DNA of 64,000 nt from Heterocephalus glaber. Taxonomy: Eukaryota > Chordata > Mammalia > Rodentia > Bathyergidae. The translations under genes and the position numbers were made by a program. The notes below the pieces were generated by a model. The model saw only the letters and a list, made by a program, of their open reading frames with translations. It had not been told where the DNA came from and made no database searches. Where the stretch lies: NCBI RefSeq assembly GCF_000247695.1, contig NW_004624795.1, forward strand, positions 3,409,672 to 3,473,671, read 5' to 3'. Shown piece after piece: positions 11,201-21,879 of the stretch; position 1 is the stretch's first letter, and every line of letters starts with the position of its first letter.

Positions 11201-12627
11201 GGACAGCCACACAACCGGAACCAAAGTGTCCCCTCTGTCTCTAAGCCAGGCCCTTCCCCAAATTTCACTTCTATCAAGAAAGGCAGGGCAGGGGATTTAG
11301 CTCAGTGGGTTCACCACCTGCTGCGCAAGCGCAAGGACCTGAGTTCGATCCCCAGTACAAAAAAAAAAAGAAAGGCATTGTTAGCCAGGTATGGTGATGC
11401 ATGCCCGAAATCCCAGCACTCTGCGAGCCTGAGGCAGGAGGGTCGAAAGTTCAAGTCCAGACTGGGCAACTTAGTAACTTAGCAAGGACCTATCTCAAAA
11501 TAAAAAATAAGAAAAGGGCCAGGGTGTAGCTTAGAGCAAAGGTCCTGGGTTCAATCTGCAGTACAAAGAAAAAAAAGGGCATTGTTAGCTGGGTTTGTAG
11601 TCCCAGGTAATCAGAAGGCTGAGGCAGGAGAATTGCTTGAGCTCCCACGTTCAAGGCCAGCCCGGGAAACATAACAAGACCCACTTGAAAAAACAAAACA
11701 AAACAAAAGACCCAAGCAAGCAAGGAAGCAAATAAACAGGCATTGTTTTCCCATCCCCCAAGCCTGGGACCTGGAGGAAGGGCCCCACAGCCGGGACAGT
11801 AGGGGAAGGTGACATGGAGGGGCCAGGGGTTGCAGGGAGGCACTGCTCCCAGGACTGCGGGGCACCGAGGTCGGTCAGCTGGTGGGGGACAGCTCCGTGG
11901 GGGGGGGGGGGACCCTGCAGGCTGAGGCAGCTCCGTCTCCAGGTCACTAGGTTGCATCTCACCAAAACCAGAGCTGCAGGGACGGCGGGTCACTGTCTCC
12001 TCCCCACTGTACCCCTGCAGTTAGCACAGGGCCTAGGACCCAGCCAGGGCTCCAAACGTTTTGCTCAGTGAATGAATGAACTGAAGGCACCACGGGCGGG
12101 CCGGGCCGAACAAAACAAGCCCCAGGCCTCAGCCGGGCCAGGGCTGGTCCCCTCCACCTATGTTCTCAGGGTGTCCACCAGGGGGCAGCACCAATACCTC
12201 CCCACCCAACCCCGAAGGCTGGGGCGCCTAGGCCCAAAGACTTCATTCAGCCTGTGACCTCATTTCCTCAGCGGGAAGGTGACAGCAGCTGCTGGGATCG
12301 TCAACGCTTCATCAGCCCCACGGGAGAGGAGGCACCCTCACACGGCAGAGGGGTAAACTGAGGCCCGATGACCCCCCCCCCGCCCCGGGGCCGTGTCCCA
12401 CTCACGTTCAGCTCGATGATCCAGAGCAGGGAGATGAACAGCAGGTCGAAGGTGACGAAGAGGCAGAAGGTGCGGCGGACGTCGGAGACGGCCCGGCGCT
12501 TCTCCAGGGCTGGCGGGCGGAAGTGTGCCGGGAGGCTCTGGCTGTGGGTCAGCGACCCGCTGAGGGACGCCACGGCCGGCAGGCTGCGCTCCAGGTCTCG
12601 GGCCAGCTCCCCGGGCAGCTTGCTCAT
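5132..12627 (-). CDS. STARD3: StAR-related lipid transfer protein 3 (MLN64), 14 coding exons, 446 aa
   Basis: STARD3 sits in the late-endosome membrane, moves cholesterol and tethers endosomes to the ER. The N-terminal MENTAL domain (about residues 48-180) has four hydrophobic segments: [19 protein letters not shown], the FDIFVLALFRF...GLLLGYAV stretch, [21 protein letters not shown], and [19 protein letters not shown] phospho-type FFAT motif QFYSPPE (207-213, Ser210 in place of the acidic residue) binds VAP proteins at the ER. The START domain (about 231-446) follows; Met308 and Asn312 match the human sterol-pocket positions. Coding exons are 12406-12627, 9517-9594, 9028-9105, 8871-8924, 8466-8583, 8249-8347, 8016-8071, 7720-7812, 7097-7159, 6899-6994, 6682-6761, 6205-6309, 5567-5660 and 5132-5236. 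They sum to 1341 nt with all phases closed, one residue longer than human. Confidence 0.97.
5567..5660 (-). CDS. STARD3: STARD3 exon 14
   Basis: 94 nt between TCAG and [23 protein letters not shown] to WILNTDLK, part of START. Confidence 0.95.
6205..6309 (-). CDS. STARD3: STARD3 exon 13
   Basis: 105 nt between CCCCCAG and [24 protein letters not shown] to PPTHKYV, part of START. Confidence 0.95.
6682..6761 (-). CDS. STARD3: STARD3 exon 12
   Basis: 80 nt between GCCAGCAG and [22 protein letters not shown] to GGVVSP, part of START. Confidence 0.95.
6899..6994 (-). CDS. STARD3: STARD3 exon 11
   Basis: 96 nt, phase 0 at both ends; [14 protein letters not shown] to KTVTACQ. It carries pocket residues Met308 and Asn312. 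Confidence 0.95.
7097..7159 (-). CDS. STARD3: STARD3 exon 10
   Basis: 63 nt between CTGCAG and [26 protein letters not shown], part of START. Confidence 0.95.
7410..7495 (-). repeat. dID-type SINE
   Basis: tRNA-derived element in a STARD3 intron; box A GGATTTAGCTCAGTGGC and box B GGTTCGATCC on the minus strand. Confidence 0.8.
7720..7812 (-). CDS. STARD3: STARD3 exon 9
   Basis: 93 nt between CTGCAG and [24 protein letters not shown] onward, the first helix of START. Confidence 0.95.
8016..8071 (-). CDS. STARD3: STARD3 exon 8
   Basis: 56 nt; [18 protein letters not shown], the acidic linker between the FFAT motif and START. Confidence 0.95.
8249..8347 (-). CDS. STARD3: STARD3 exon 7 (FFAT motif)
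   Basis: 99 nt between CCTCAG and [23 protein letters not shown] then [10 protein letters not shown], the ER-contact motif. Confidence 0.95.
8466..8583 (-). CDS. STARD3: STARD3 exon 6
   Basis: 118 nt after [22 protein letters not shown] onward, the fourth membrane segment, ending in the acidic QEAEEER. Confidence 0.95.
8871..8924 (-). CDS. STARD3: STARD3 exon 5
   Basis: 54 nt; [18 protein letters not shown], the core of the third membrane segment; donor GTCAGT. Confidence 0.95.
9028..9105 (-). CDS. STARD3: STARD3 exon 4
   Basis: 78 nt between GCTAG and [23 protein letters not shown] then RHWWVIA, the second membrane segment. Confidence 0.95.
9219..9326 (-). repeat. B1 SINE
   Basis: GGAGACAGGGCCTCGCTATG to the CCACCATGCCTGGC end, with an internal deletion. 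Confidence 0.75.
9517..9594 (-). CDS. STARD3: STARD3 exon 3
   Basis: 78 nt between TCCCAG and [22 protein letters not shown] to SFFDIF, a lumenal loop of MENTAL. Confidence 0.95.
9765..9937 (+). repeat. B1 SINE with internal duplication
   Basis: The GTCAGCCTGG...CTACA block occurs twice before the CCTGTCTCAAAA tail. Confidence 0.8.
11280..11372 (+). repeat. dID-type SINE
   Basis: GGGGATTTAGCTCAGTGGGT, GAGTTCGATCCCCAG and an A-tail. Confidence 0.85.
11373..11575 (+). repeat. B1-dID composite SINE
   Basis: B1 body, A-rich linker AAAATAAAAAATAAG, then dID ending CAATCTGCAGTACAAAG. Confidence 0.8.
11576..11715 (+). repeat. B1 SINE
   Basis: Diverged plus-strand B1 with a CAAAACAAAACAAAAG tail, directly after the preceding composite. 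Confidence 0.75.
12406..12627 (-). CDS. STARD3: STARD3 exon 2 (start codon)
   Basis: 222 coding nt from ATG at 12627 ([20 protein letters not shown]) to WIIELN, donor GTGAGT. The exon probably begins at 12672 after CTTTCCAG, adding 45 nt of 5' UTR. Confidence 0.95.
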
Positions 12628-14275
12628 CCTGCTGGGCCCCCGTGGGGGGGACTCGGGGCCTCAGTGGCAGGGCTGGAAAGAGGCGAGGGGTGCTCAGGCT
12701 CCAGTGGTCACCACCCCTCTCTGGTCCCTTCAGCGCCCCTCGGGCCCCCATCTGCTCCCAGACGCACCTGGCCCGCCACCCCCCACCCCTCAGCTGGGCA
12801 CCGACCTGCTGGGTATCTGGGGGCATCAAGGCCCAGCCCTAGTCCCAGCCTCAGCCTGGGTGCAGTCAACAGCCTCACAGTCCCCGCCCCGGCCTCGGCC
12901 CCGGGGCGGCCCCAGGCTCTGTCCTTTGTCTCCCAGCACAAAGCACATCCCCTCACGCTCCAGCCTCCCTGCCCCGCCACCCCACCCTCAGCCACGGCAA
13001 CTGTGCCCGGACCACAGACCTCTTGGAACCTTCTACAGCCCCACTGCCCCACCCAGGCGATGGCACAGGGTCCCCAGACCAGGATGCGCCTCCTGCTGCC
13101 CAGAGGCCCTGCTCTGCACAGTGCCCCGGGTAGGTCTTTTGGAAGCAGATGCCAGGCCGGGCCCTCGGGGCGGCTGCTGCTCAGCTCTTCTTACCAGGTG
13201 ACCCCCATCCCCACCCCAACATGCAGGCCTTCTTAGGGCCCCTCCATGTGGCTGCCCTGCCCTGCTCTAGCCCCTGGGCCTGGCTGTCCCCACTGCCCGG
13301 ATGTCCCTGCCCTTCTCCCCCACCAGGCACCCAGTGTGGTGCGGCAGTGAACACCCTTCGGCCTACACCTCCCCACCCCATGTCTCTCCTGCTCTACGTT
13401 CACCCCTCTCATCAGCCAGAGATCAACTGCGAGGGCAGGCACTCTGGCCCACCTGGTGCCCAGCACAGAACCCGGCTTCCTGTCTGACTGCTGGGGAAAC
13501 GCTGCAGTGCCCCAGCCCCAGCTGCACTCGGGGAGAAGCAAGGCAAAAAGGCAAACTGGACAGAAGAACCCGCCATTCCGGGGGGGGGCTGTGGCCCCTC
13601 CCAGCCACAGCAGAGACAGTCAAGGAGGAAGCCTAGAGCCAATAGGAACTGCACCTCACTTGTCCCCGCCTGCAGCACCCAGGCCCGGATCCCTGCTCCA
13701 CCAGTCCACTGAACTGGAGGTGGCCCTGTCCCCTGGCAGGAGCAGGAAAGGGCGATGCCAGGGTGCCCGATGCACCAGCCTGGCGAGGCCTGAGTCTCTG
13801 CAGTCTTTCTCGTCTGACCTAAGCCCCCAGTTCATGCCAGGCGGGGTGTGAGCCCCTCACCCAGTCCTCCGGCTCTGAGCAAAGTCCGTCAATGGAGAGA
13901 CAGCGAACCCAGCCCAGGGCCACCTGCTCTGGGTCCCCATGACAAGTCTAGGCAGAGGCTTCCAAGGTGCAGGAGCTGGGCCCAGCTGCAGTGGGGATGC
14001 AGGAGGCCACTGGCACGGAAGCCTGGCATCCATCAGCCAGACGGTGCCAGACGAGGCAGCCCTCACTGTGACAGCCGCAGGCCCAGGCCGGGTGACATTT
14101 CCTCGGCTCTAACGGGCTCCAGTGTTCTGCAGACCTGTCTCCTCCCTTTCTCTCTCCATCTCCCTTCGGAATCTTTCACAAAGTAACTTCCCACTTGTTT
14201 TCTTCGTATCTTCTTACTTTTAATCCCTTTCTCATGTCTGTCTTTTTTGTTGTTGTTTGTTTAAAACAGAAATCT

Positions 14276-14467
14276 GAACTGGGTGCAGCAGCACAGGTCT
14301 GTAATCCCAGCACTCTGTGAGTCTGAGGCAGGAGGATTGTAAATTGGACCCCAGCCTGGGCAATTTCGTGACTTAGTAAAAGGTTGTCTGAAAATTGAGA
14401 AAATAAAAAGCAGTCTGGGGATGTAGCTCAGTGCCAAGGTCCTAGGTTCAATCCCAGTACCACCAAA
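14276..14467 (+). repeat. B1-dID composite SINE
   Basis: B1 body, linker GAAAATAAAAAGCAG, then dID with TGTAGCTCAGTG and GGTTCAATCCC. Confidence 0.8.
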
Positions 14468-14469
14468 TA

Positions 14470-14513
14470 GGAAGGGAGGGAGGGAGGGAGGGAGGAGAGA
14501 GAGAGAGAGAGAT
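14470..14513 (+). repeat. GGGA / GA microsatellite
   Basis: GGGA tetramers followed by a GA run, seeded at the 3' end of a SINE. Confidence 0.9.
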
Positions 14514-14519
14514 CCAGAA

Positions 14520-14612
14520 ATTCGGGCTGGGGATGCAGCTCAGTGGGAGGATGCTTATCTAATATGCAGTAGGCCCTGGGTTTGACCCTCAGTCCAGCAA
14601 CAAACAAAAAGC
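14520..14612 (+). repeat. dID-type SINE
   Basis: GGGCTGGGGATGCAGCTCAG to a CAACAAACAAAAAG tail. Confidence 0.8.
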
Positions 14613-14756
14613 AATGTATTGTCTCACCATTCCAGAGGCTAAAGTCCAAAACCGAGGTATGGGCAGAGCCACTCCGGAGCCTGCCTACCTCTCGGGCTCC
14701 CTGACCCTGGCACAGCTGCTCATGCGTCTGTCCTCATGCAAGGTCTTCTCTAAGTA

Positions 14757-14865
14757 CACTACAGGGTCTCGCTATGTAGTCCAGGCTGGCCTCGAACTCA
14801 AGGTGATCCTCCTGCCTCAGCCTCCTGGGTGCTGGGATTACAGAAGTGCGCCCACACCCGCCATA
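14757..14865 (-). repeat. B1 SINE
   Basis: Typical minus-strand B1 from the GGTCTCGCTATG motif to CACACCCGCC. Confidence 0.8.
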
Positions 14866-15694
14866 TATATATTATGATTTTTTTTTTGTAGTTCTAGAGA
14901 CGAAACCCTAGCCCAGCATAGGACAGGCAGCCCTGTGCCCCATTTCACAGAGGAGCCACAGGAGCCCTTGCCCGGCTGTGCGCTGCTCTGCCCACCGCCA
15001 AGAGCACCCCGGCAACGCCCCCTTCCATGTGGCTGGCAGTGCATCTCCAGGACCAAATCCTGCAGTGGAGCCGCCAGGTCAGGCTGCATCGTGCTTGGCG
15101 AGAGGTCGCCAGTTCCCCTTGCAGCTTCCGTTCACCAGCGCGGTGAGTCCTGTTTACCACAGCCCGCAGAGGCCATCGGCCACTTCCGTCCCCAGGTCCA
15201 GGATGTTGTCTCTGCCCTCTCCCCTTCCTCCGGCCTTCCTGCCTCCCCCGCTCCTTCACGGTCTCACTCCTGGGTGCCCTGGCTCCCCGCCTCGGTGGAT
15301 CCTGCCGTCGCCACCCCTCCCCGGCACAGGCCTGGAGTGGCAGCAGCTTGGGTGTGAGACGCACTTGGAGTGGCAAAGGCGCGACACTCACAGGCCCAGC
15401 TGAGGCGTTGGGAGCCGGAGAGCGAAGGATGCCGGACGGTGGGACCCCAGTGGGGGCGGGGGGCAGAGGAAGGGGGTTCGGGGCTCTGTGTCACCTCCTC
15501 GTGAAAGCAGCTGCGCATCCATACAGGCGGTGGCGAGGACAGCAGCAGTCCCGAGTTCCAGGACTCGTGCCCGGGCTGAGCGGCCGGTGACACCAGGTAA
15601 CCTGGCAAGTCCTATTCACCGAGGCTTTGCGAGTCTCGGGGAGAGGTCCCTGTGAGGTCCCCCACACCCCTGCTTCTCTGTGAGTCAGGGCCCC

Positions 15695-15795
15695 ATTCTG
15701 TGGTCCAGGCTGAACTCCAACTTGCAATGTCCCTGCCTTGGCTTCCCAGAGTGCCAGGGTTACAGGTGTATGGCGCCAGCCCCTCCTGGGCTTCT
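15695..15795 (-). repeat. B1 SINE, diverged
   Basis: Weak B1 similarity: CAGGCTGAACTCCAACTTGC and CCAGAGTGCCAGGGTTACAG. Confidence 0.6.
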
Positions 15796-16378
15796 CGAGG
15801 GCAGGTGCAAATGTGGCTCACTCAGGTGACTTCAAAAGGCCTGTGAGCTCCCAGACTACTCAGGAACTGACCTTGGCCTGCAAATGATCCCGGTAAGCAG
15901 GCCTGGGCCGGAGGGCAGAGGCTGGCAGCTGCCAGGAGAAAGCTCGGGGCTGTCACTGCCCCTCCCACGCGCCTGCAGAGGTGTCGAGGGAGGGAAGAGC
16001 GAAGCCTGCCCCCCTCCCCCACCCCGGGACTATGCAGATGAGACTCACAGTGCTATGGAAGCCGAGCTGCTAAGGCTCAGGAGGGAGAGCGGGAAGGGAA
16101 GGGAGAGGAAGCCAGGTGGGGGGAGGCAGGGCTTCTGCAGCACCAGGCTAGGGGTCACTAAGTCTGGGGAGGGCCGGATAGGTCAGGTGCACGGGCACCA
16201 GATTCCTGGAGGCAGAGAGGGGGGCTGGGCTAGCCCTCTCCCCTGTCCCCACCCCCAGGACCCAGCAGGAGCAGCTCTGTGCGCAGTGGGACTTTCCCGG
16301 GTGGCACACTCAGGAGGCAGCTGCAGCACAGAAAAGGGGTGGGTTCAGAGGCCAGGTTCAGAGTCAGACAACTTCAGC

Positions 16379-16432
16379 TGTGTGTGTGTGTGTGTGTGTG
16401 TGCATGCGTGTGTGCATGCGCATGCACACGCA
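16379..16432 (+). repeat. TG microsatellite
   Basis: About eleven perfect TG units, then imperfect TGTGCATGCG units. Confidence 0.9.
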
Positions 16433-18267
16433 GGCCCACATTCTAAGCACAGGCCAGGCCACGGAGTGCCCACCCAGACCTTGGCTGCTGGTGTAAAAGG
16501 CAATAGTAACTTAGTTAACGCAACAATGTATTAAAGCAAGAATAGCACACAATGCTCCCAACCTATGTGCTCCAAATGGTTCACGCTGCTGAGTTTCACA
16601 TCCGGATATCCTTCCAGGGATGCCCCCTGGGCCTGGCCACCCTCCTTCCATTCGGCCTCCCCGGGGGGCTTGGTGCTCAAGTGCACGGGACAGGGCTGCT
16701 CTTAGGTCAGGATCCGGACGGCGCTGGCTGAGACGCACAAGCAGCTGGCGAGACCTTTCGGTAAGGGAACAGGGCGTGCAGAATATAATGCACAGTGGCT
16801 ACGTCCATGGCTGAGCTCTCCACTCCCCACCCCCAGTTCCCGATTTCCAAGGTAGAAGGTGGTGGGGGCACAAATGATGGGGTCCTTGCCAGCCCTGGGC
16901 CCACACCAGAGGCCCCAGCCACCTGCCTGTGGCTCTTGGCCATGGTAACTCTGCAGCATGAATGACGCCACTTACCTGCTGCACCAGGCCCAGCTGCTTT
17001 GCCTGGGAGTCAGGGGGACCCATCTGGAGCAGTGCGGTCTGGGCACTGGTGGGACAGCGAGGCCTGCGAAGTGCCAGCCACCTTCGTCTTCTTGTCTTTC
17101 CCACAGCAGCCGGGGCCAAAGTTCCCAGGAGCTGGGGCCCTCCCAGAGCCCGCTGTGGGACGCACTGTTCCAGGCCGTGTGGCTCCCCAGGCCCTCTGCC
17201 CAGGAGGAGGCAGCTCTGTGCCTCAGGAAATGGCGGCCTAGCCCCAGGCTCACCATGGCGGTGGTGGCAGGGGGTCCCTGGGGCCCCCAGCACAGGACTA
17301 AGTAGGTTCAGTGAAGCCCAGAAAGAACTGGACTCCAAGCCAGAAGAATGGCCAAGCCCTGGGCCACTCAATCTCTGTCCCGTGTTCCTCCTCAGAACAG
17401 TGGGCAGCGATCCCACCCGGTGCTCACCGTCAGGGGTAAATGTCAGACTGGGTGCCAGGCCCTAGGGTGTCTTCACTCGGCTGTCGTGCGTGTCCGCTGC
17501 ATGGTGGGCAGCTACTACTCCTGCCTCGCTTTCCCCCAGACAGGGAGCTCTGTGCACCGAGGGCTCCAGGCCAGGGCTGGCCTTCCCAGGCGAACAGTCC
17601 TATTGCTTCCCAGGGTAATGGGGAGCCACAGAGGGTAGGAAGTGAGTTCAGTGGGCAAGGAGCCAGCAGCGGCAGACGGGGCACTGAAGGTCAATCAATC
17701 AGGCCAGTAAGATGGCAGCAAACCTGGCTGGGTGTACCACAGCGGCGCCCTGTGGATGTCACCTCCAGCAGCCACCCATTGTCCCACGGGAGCTGCAGGG
17801 ATGGGCTTGTCATGTAGGGAGAGGACCAGCTCTGAGGACCTGCTTGTGGCCCCTGGGCTGGGCTAAGATCAGCTGAACCCAAATGGAGCTGCTGCCTGGG
17901 GGCCTCGGAAGGCTGGGGGCAGAGGTACAGGAGACCCCAAAGGGTTGAGGAGCCACCACACCACTAACAGCAGACGGCTCAGTGTCCCTCCCCACATGCA
18001 GAGCCTAAGCCAGGCCCCACTGCTTACAGCTGCCTCTGTCACCCTGGCCATTGTCCTCTACCCCCGTCAAGTCTGCATCCTCACCACAGCAGCCACAGGG
18101 ACCCCATTAAAGTCAGACCTCCAGTGCCTTCCAGTTCACCCGCAGGAAAAGCTGAAGTCCCTACCCAGGCCCACAAGCTGCCTGTGCCTTGCCCTTCTGC
18201 TCAGCCCTCCTTCCACTCACATTGGTCCCCTGTGTCCCTGGACACACAGAGCCTCCACCAACCCCCA

Positions 18268-18362
18268 GGTCTTGCTATGTAGTCCAGGCTGGCCTTGAAC
18301 TCACTATGTAGCCCTGGGTGGCCTCCAACTCCCAGCGATCCTCCTGCCTCAGCCTCCCATAT
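18268..18362 (-). repeat. B1 SINE with internal duplication
   Basis: CTATGTAG...GGCTGGCC block present twice. Confidence 0.75.
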
Positions 18363-18728
18363 GTCAGAGCTTGTCTTTAGAGCTGTCATTCAGATTAAAA
18401 ACTCCAGGACAGCAGGGACTTCCAGTGGCAGAAGCATTACCCAGGCTCCCGGCAGATGTTCAGGGAATGTGACACTCATGCCGCCTCTCTGCTCAGGGCA
18501 GAAACTTGAGGGAAGCGGGGTCCCCAGGCACCCACAGGCAGGGTGCTGCCCCCCTTCCCTCTCGAGTCCCCAAACACAAGGGGAAGGCTCCCGGCGTGTC
18601 AGATCCCTTCATCTCGAGGGTCAAGGGGGAAAGGGGAGCCTTCCCCTGCTCGCTTGCTCCGGGGCCTCTATGCCCCCAGACTCTCCTGACCACTGCCCAC
18701 CCCAGGACACAGAAGCTGGATCTCCTCT

Positions 18729-18904
18729 GTCCCTGGGCTGAGGTCAAGGGCTGCTGAACTCCGAATGGCAGGAGGGCCCCAGATTTGCCCTCCTGCTCAG
18801 CTCCCCCAGGGGAGCCCCACCCTGTGCAGCAGGCCTGATGGACCTCAGTTCTCAAGGTGCTTAGCTGAGGGCCAACCTCGCACTGCCCACAGCGGGCTTG
18901 GGGG
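18729..18904 (+). repeat. Inverted repeat, arm 1
   Basis: About 90% identical by eye to the reverse complement of 19271-19446. The core shared block runs from the AGCCCCACCC motif through CTCAGTTCTCAAGGTGCTTA to CACTGCCCACAG. Loop is 366 bp. Confidence 0.85.
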
Positions 18905-19149
18905 TCTCCCCTGCCTGCTTCCTCATCCGGAACCCCCTCTTCCTACTGGGGAGAACTCACACCCTTCAAGTTCAAATATCACCTCCAAGACCAAGGCCTC
19001 CCCAGCCACCACCGCCAGCCACCCCGGCTCACCCCACAGTGAAGCCTGAGCTTCCAAGTTCTCTCCTGAGCCCTTGAGGCCAGGCCACTGTGTCCTGCAG
19101 TCAGCTGCCTCTGGCTACCAGGTCCACCCTAGGGCAGCAGGATGCAGGT

Positions 19150-19240
19150 GAGGGGCCACGGTGTGGCCTTAAGGAAAGCCCTGCAGTTCTCTGGGCCTCA
19201 GTCTCGGCCTGTACAATGGGGTGAGGCGGCACCCACTGTA
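19150..19240 (-). repeat. MIR-like fragment
   Basis: CTGGGCCTCAGTCTC and GTACAATGGGGTGAGG resemble the reverse of MIR. Old and weak. Confidence 0.35.
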
Positions 19241-19270
19241 GGCCCTGATGGGATCAGACTGCACAGCTGC

Positions 19271-19446
19271 CCCTAAGCCCTCTGTGGGCAGTGCGAGGTT
19301 GGCCCTCAGCTAAGCACCTTGAGAACTGAGGTCCACCAGGCCTGCTGCACGGGGTGGGGCTCCCCTCGGGGACCTGAGCAGGATGGCATATCTGGGGCTC
19401 TCCTGCCACTCAGGGTTCAGCAGCCCGTGACCTCAGCCTGGGGACT
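19271..19446 (-). repeat. Inverted repeat, arm 2
   Basis: Reverse-complement partner of arm 1. Similarity stops abruptly on both sides, so it is a discrete inverted duplication of unique sequence rather than two SINEs. Confidence 0.85.
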
Positions 19447-20424
19447 GCTGGCCTCTGGCCCCTTCCCACCTCACCCACTGTGGGTTTGGAAATTCCCAGA
19501 GAAGCGGAAGTTTAAGGAGAGGAGCCTGTCGCAGCGATGACACTTTAATTAAATAAAACTGAAAAGCTAGGGCTGGGCTCCATTTCCCCTTTCCTTCTGG
19601 GGGAAGAGGAAGGAGGGTCAAGGTGAAACAGAAGACAAATTCTTCCCTCAACACCCCTCCTCCCCACAGGGCAGGGCCCTGGGAGCCCTGACAAGCAGAT
19701 CCACTGAGCCGGGCCCGCCACCCCACCCCGCTGAATGGGGCAGCTTGGTGACCCCGAGACCCCCACCCACTCAGGCCCAGCGAGAGTCAGGCCCCGCCCT
19801 GCCCCTTAGTGTTGCTGGGTAAAACAGGGCTCCTGAGGTCAGGTTCTCAGGGGCAGCCTGGAAAGGGCCAGTCCACTTCCCCCAGAGGTCAGTCCCCTCA
19901 AGGAAAGGCCCTGAGCGTGAGCGCTGATGCATGGGTGTCAGCATGGCTTCCCCCAGCACCAGTGCTGAGCAGCCAGAGCCAGGGTTAGGCAAGGCCCAAC
20001 CCAACAACAGGTCCCAGACCTCCCTCCCTCAGCTGTTCAGGTCAGGTGTTTTGTCAGCAATGAAAAGCCAAGGAATCCAGGCCTCTGTCACCTCCTCTTG
20101 GAAGCCACTTCTGGCCTCCCTCCCTTGGGCTCCCGGAGAACCACGTCCACCTCTCCAGAACAGAGGCTTACAACATAACACTGACCCACTTCCGGGTTCA
20201 TTTTCCTGACATCAGGTCTGGGTCTTTGGCACCCTTGAACCTTGAATCCTCAATAACAACCTCAGCCCCCGCCCCCCGCCCCAGTGCCCTTACTCTAGCA
20301 CTTTATTTAATGGCAAAGAGCCAGGCTTCATGGCTCTGGGACAGAATGAGAAGTGAGCCACATTAACTGTCCTTAAGTTGCTTATGTATTTAAAAATCAT
20401 AACCAATCAATGAGTTTTTGGGTT

Positions 20425-20615
20425 GTTTTGAACAGTACTGAAGATTAAACCCAGGGACTCATGCATTTCTACCACTGAGTTTACATTCCGGCCCTTTAAA
20501 TTTTTTATTTTGAGCCACATTCTCATTAAATTGCCTAGGCTGGCCTCAAACTTGTGATCCTTCTGCCTCAGCCTCCAGATGAGCTGGGTCACAGGTATGA
20601 GCCACTGCACTTGTT
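20425..20615 (-). repeat. B1-dID composite SINE
   Basis: Minus-strand B1, linker TTTAAATTTTTTATTTTGAG, then diverged dID. Confidence 0.75.
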
Positions 20616-20639
20616 TAGACCGTTCTTGTGTAGGTCATG

Positions 20640-20850
20640 GTAACCCACATTTACAGACTGGGCACTTGTGCGCTTGGCAGGTTCAAGCCCTACGCGTACT
20701 TCATTTAAGACTCACAACAACTCTACAGGCAGGCATGTTACTGTCTCTGCTTTACAAATGAGGAGAGTGAGACACTGAGGTTATCAAGGTCACAAGACAA
20801 GGTAAGAACCCAGTCAGTCGGATTCAGGAGTCTGCATTCTCAGCTATCCT
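20640..20850 (+). repeat. MIR-like element
   Basis: Has the MIR core order: GACTGGGCACTTGTGCGC, ACTCACAACAACTC, TTTACAAATGAGGAGAGTGA, GGTCACAAGAC. Confidence 0.7.
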
Positions 20851-21257
20851 ATTAGGAGCAAGATCCTGAGGGGACAGAGAGCCAGTTAGCCCCGGAGGCG
20901 GCGGAGGTGACCCAGAGATGAGGTTGCCTGAGCAGAGAACTGAAGAGCAAGGGGAAGGGAGCCCAGCAGATGGGAGAAAGCAGAGGGCTGCTGCGTGCAA
21001 GGGAACAGAAACATGGGACAGCAAGGTGTGAGCAGTGCGTACCCCGAGGCACTCTATTACTCAAACTTAAGGAACGCGTGAGAAATTCTAGGGAGCTCTG
21101 TAAACTGGGCTAAGGATTCAGCCTTTTAAAATAGGCAACAGGAAGCAGTCAGAATTACAAACAAGGAAGTGATACAGTCAGATTTGTGTTCTAAGATGCA
21201 TGCAAGAGTTACAGTAAGGAGACTGGGTTGCAGAGGTCGTGATTAGAAGCCGCTGCC

Positions 21258-21368
21258 AAAGCCAATGGCGCAGGCCTGTGATCCCAGCACTAGGGAGGCT
21301 GAGGGAGGAGGATCGCTGTGAGTTCCAGGCCAGCCTGCGCTACATAATGAGAAACTATTTTTTTTAAA
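21258..21368 (+). repeat. B1 SINE
   Basis: CAGGCCTGTGATCCCAGCAC to the CTACATAATGAGAAAC tail. Confidence 0.8.
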
Positions 21369-21879
21369 AAGCTTGTAGGAAGCTACTGCAGTCTCCGGAG
21401 AAACACATCCACAGAGGAGACAGTGGACACAGAGGACAGGGAGAAAGACTGGAGGTTCGGGAAGTTAGCTGTCTGCTAGGTCACGTCTTAGATGTGGGAA
21501 CGGAAAAAGAGGAAGTGGAAGGCAATGCCCGGGTTAATGCCGGGACAGGGCAGCAGGGAGAGATCGGTTCAGCTGCAGGGCTGCCCGGCGGCGGACGTGT
21601 GCCGCGGGCAACTGCAGGCTGTGTGGAGCCCCGTGGGTCTTTATCGCAGGAGAGCTGCACCCTGGGGAAGAGGCGGGACCCCGAGTCAGGGCCCAGAGGG
21701 CCCGTGAGGGTGCTCTGACGGCGCTCAGAAGCCAGGACGATTCGGAGCTGGGGCGTCCGTCAGGGACGGCGACGATCACGCACCTCTAGGACTCGGGGCG
21801 GGTACAGGGCACTTTAGATTACAAAGTTATTCCCGGCCATTTCCAAAGGAAGTCGGGAGAGCCAGCAGACGACAGTGAA

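Larger units (their letters stand above)
9595..12405 (-). other. STARD3: STARD3 intron 2
   Basis: 2.8 kb with plus-strand SINEs at 9765-9937 and 11280-11715 (dID, B1-dID, B1 in a row). The rest is unique GC-rich sequence without recognised elements. Confidence 0.8.

Noticed and set aside
11280..11372. tRNA gene
   Set aside because: It has A and B boxes, but it is a dID SINE with an A-tail and many sister copies, and does not form a clean cloverleaf.
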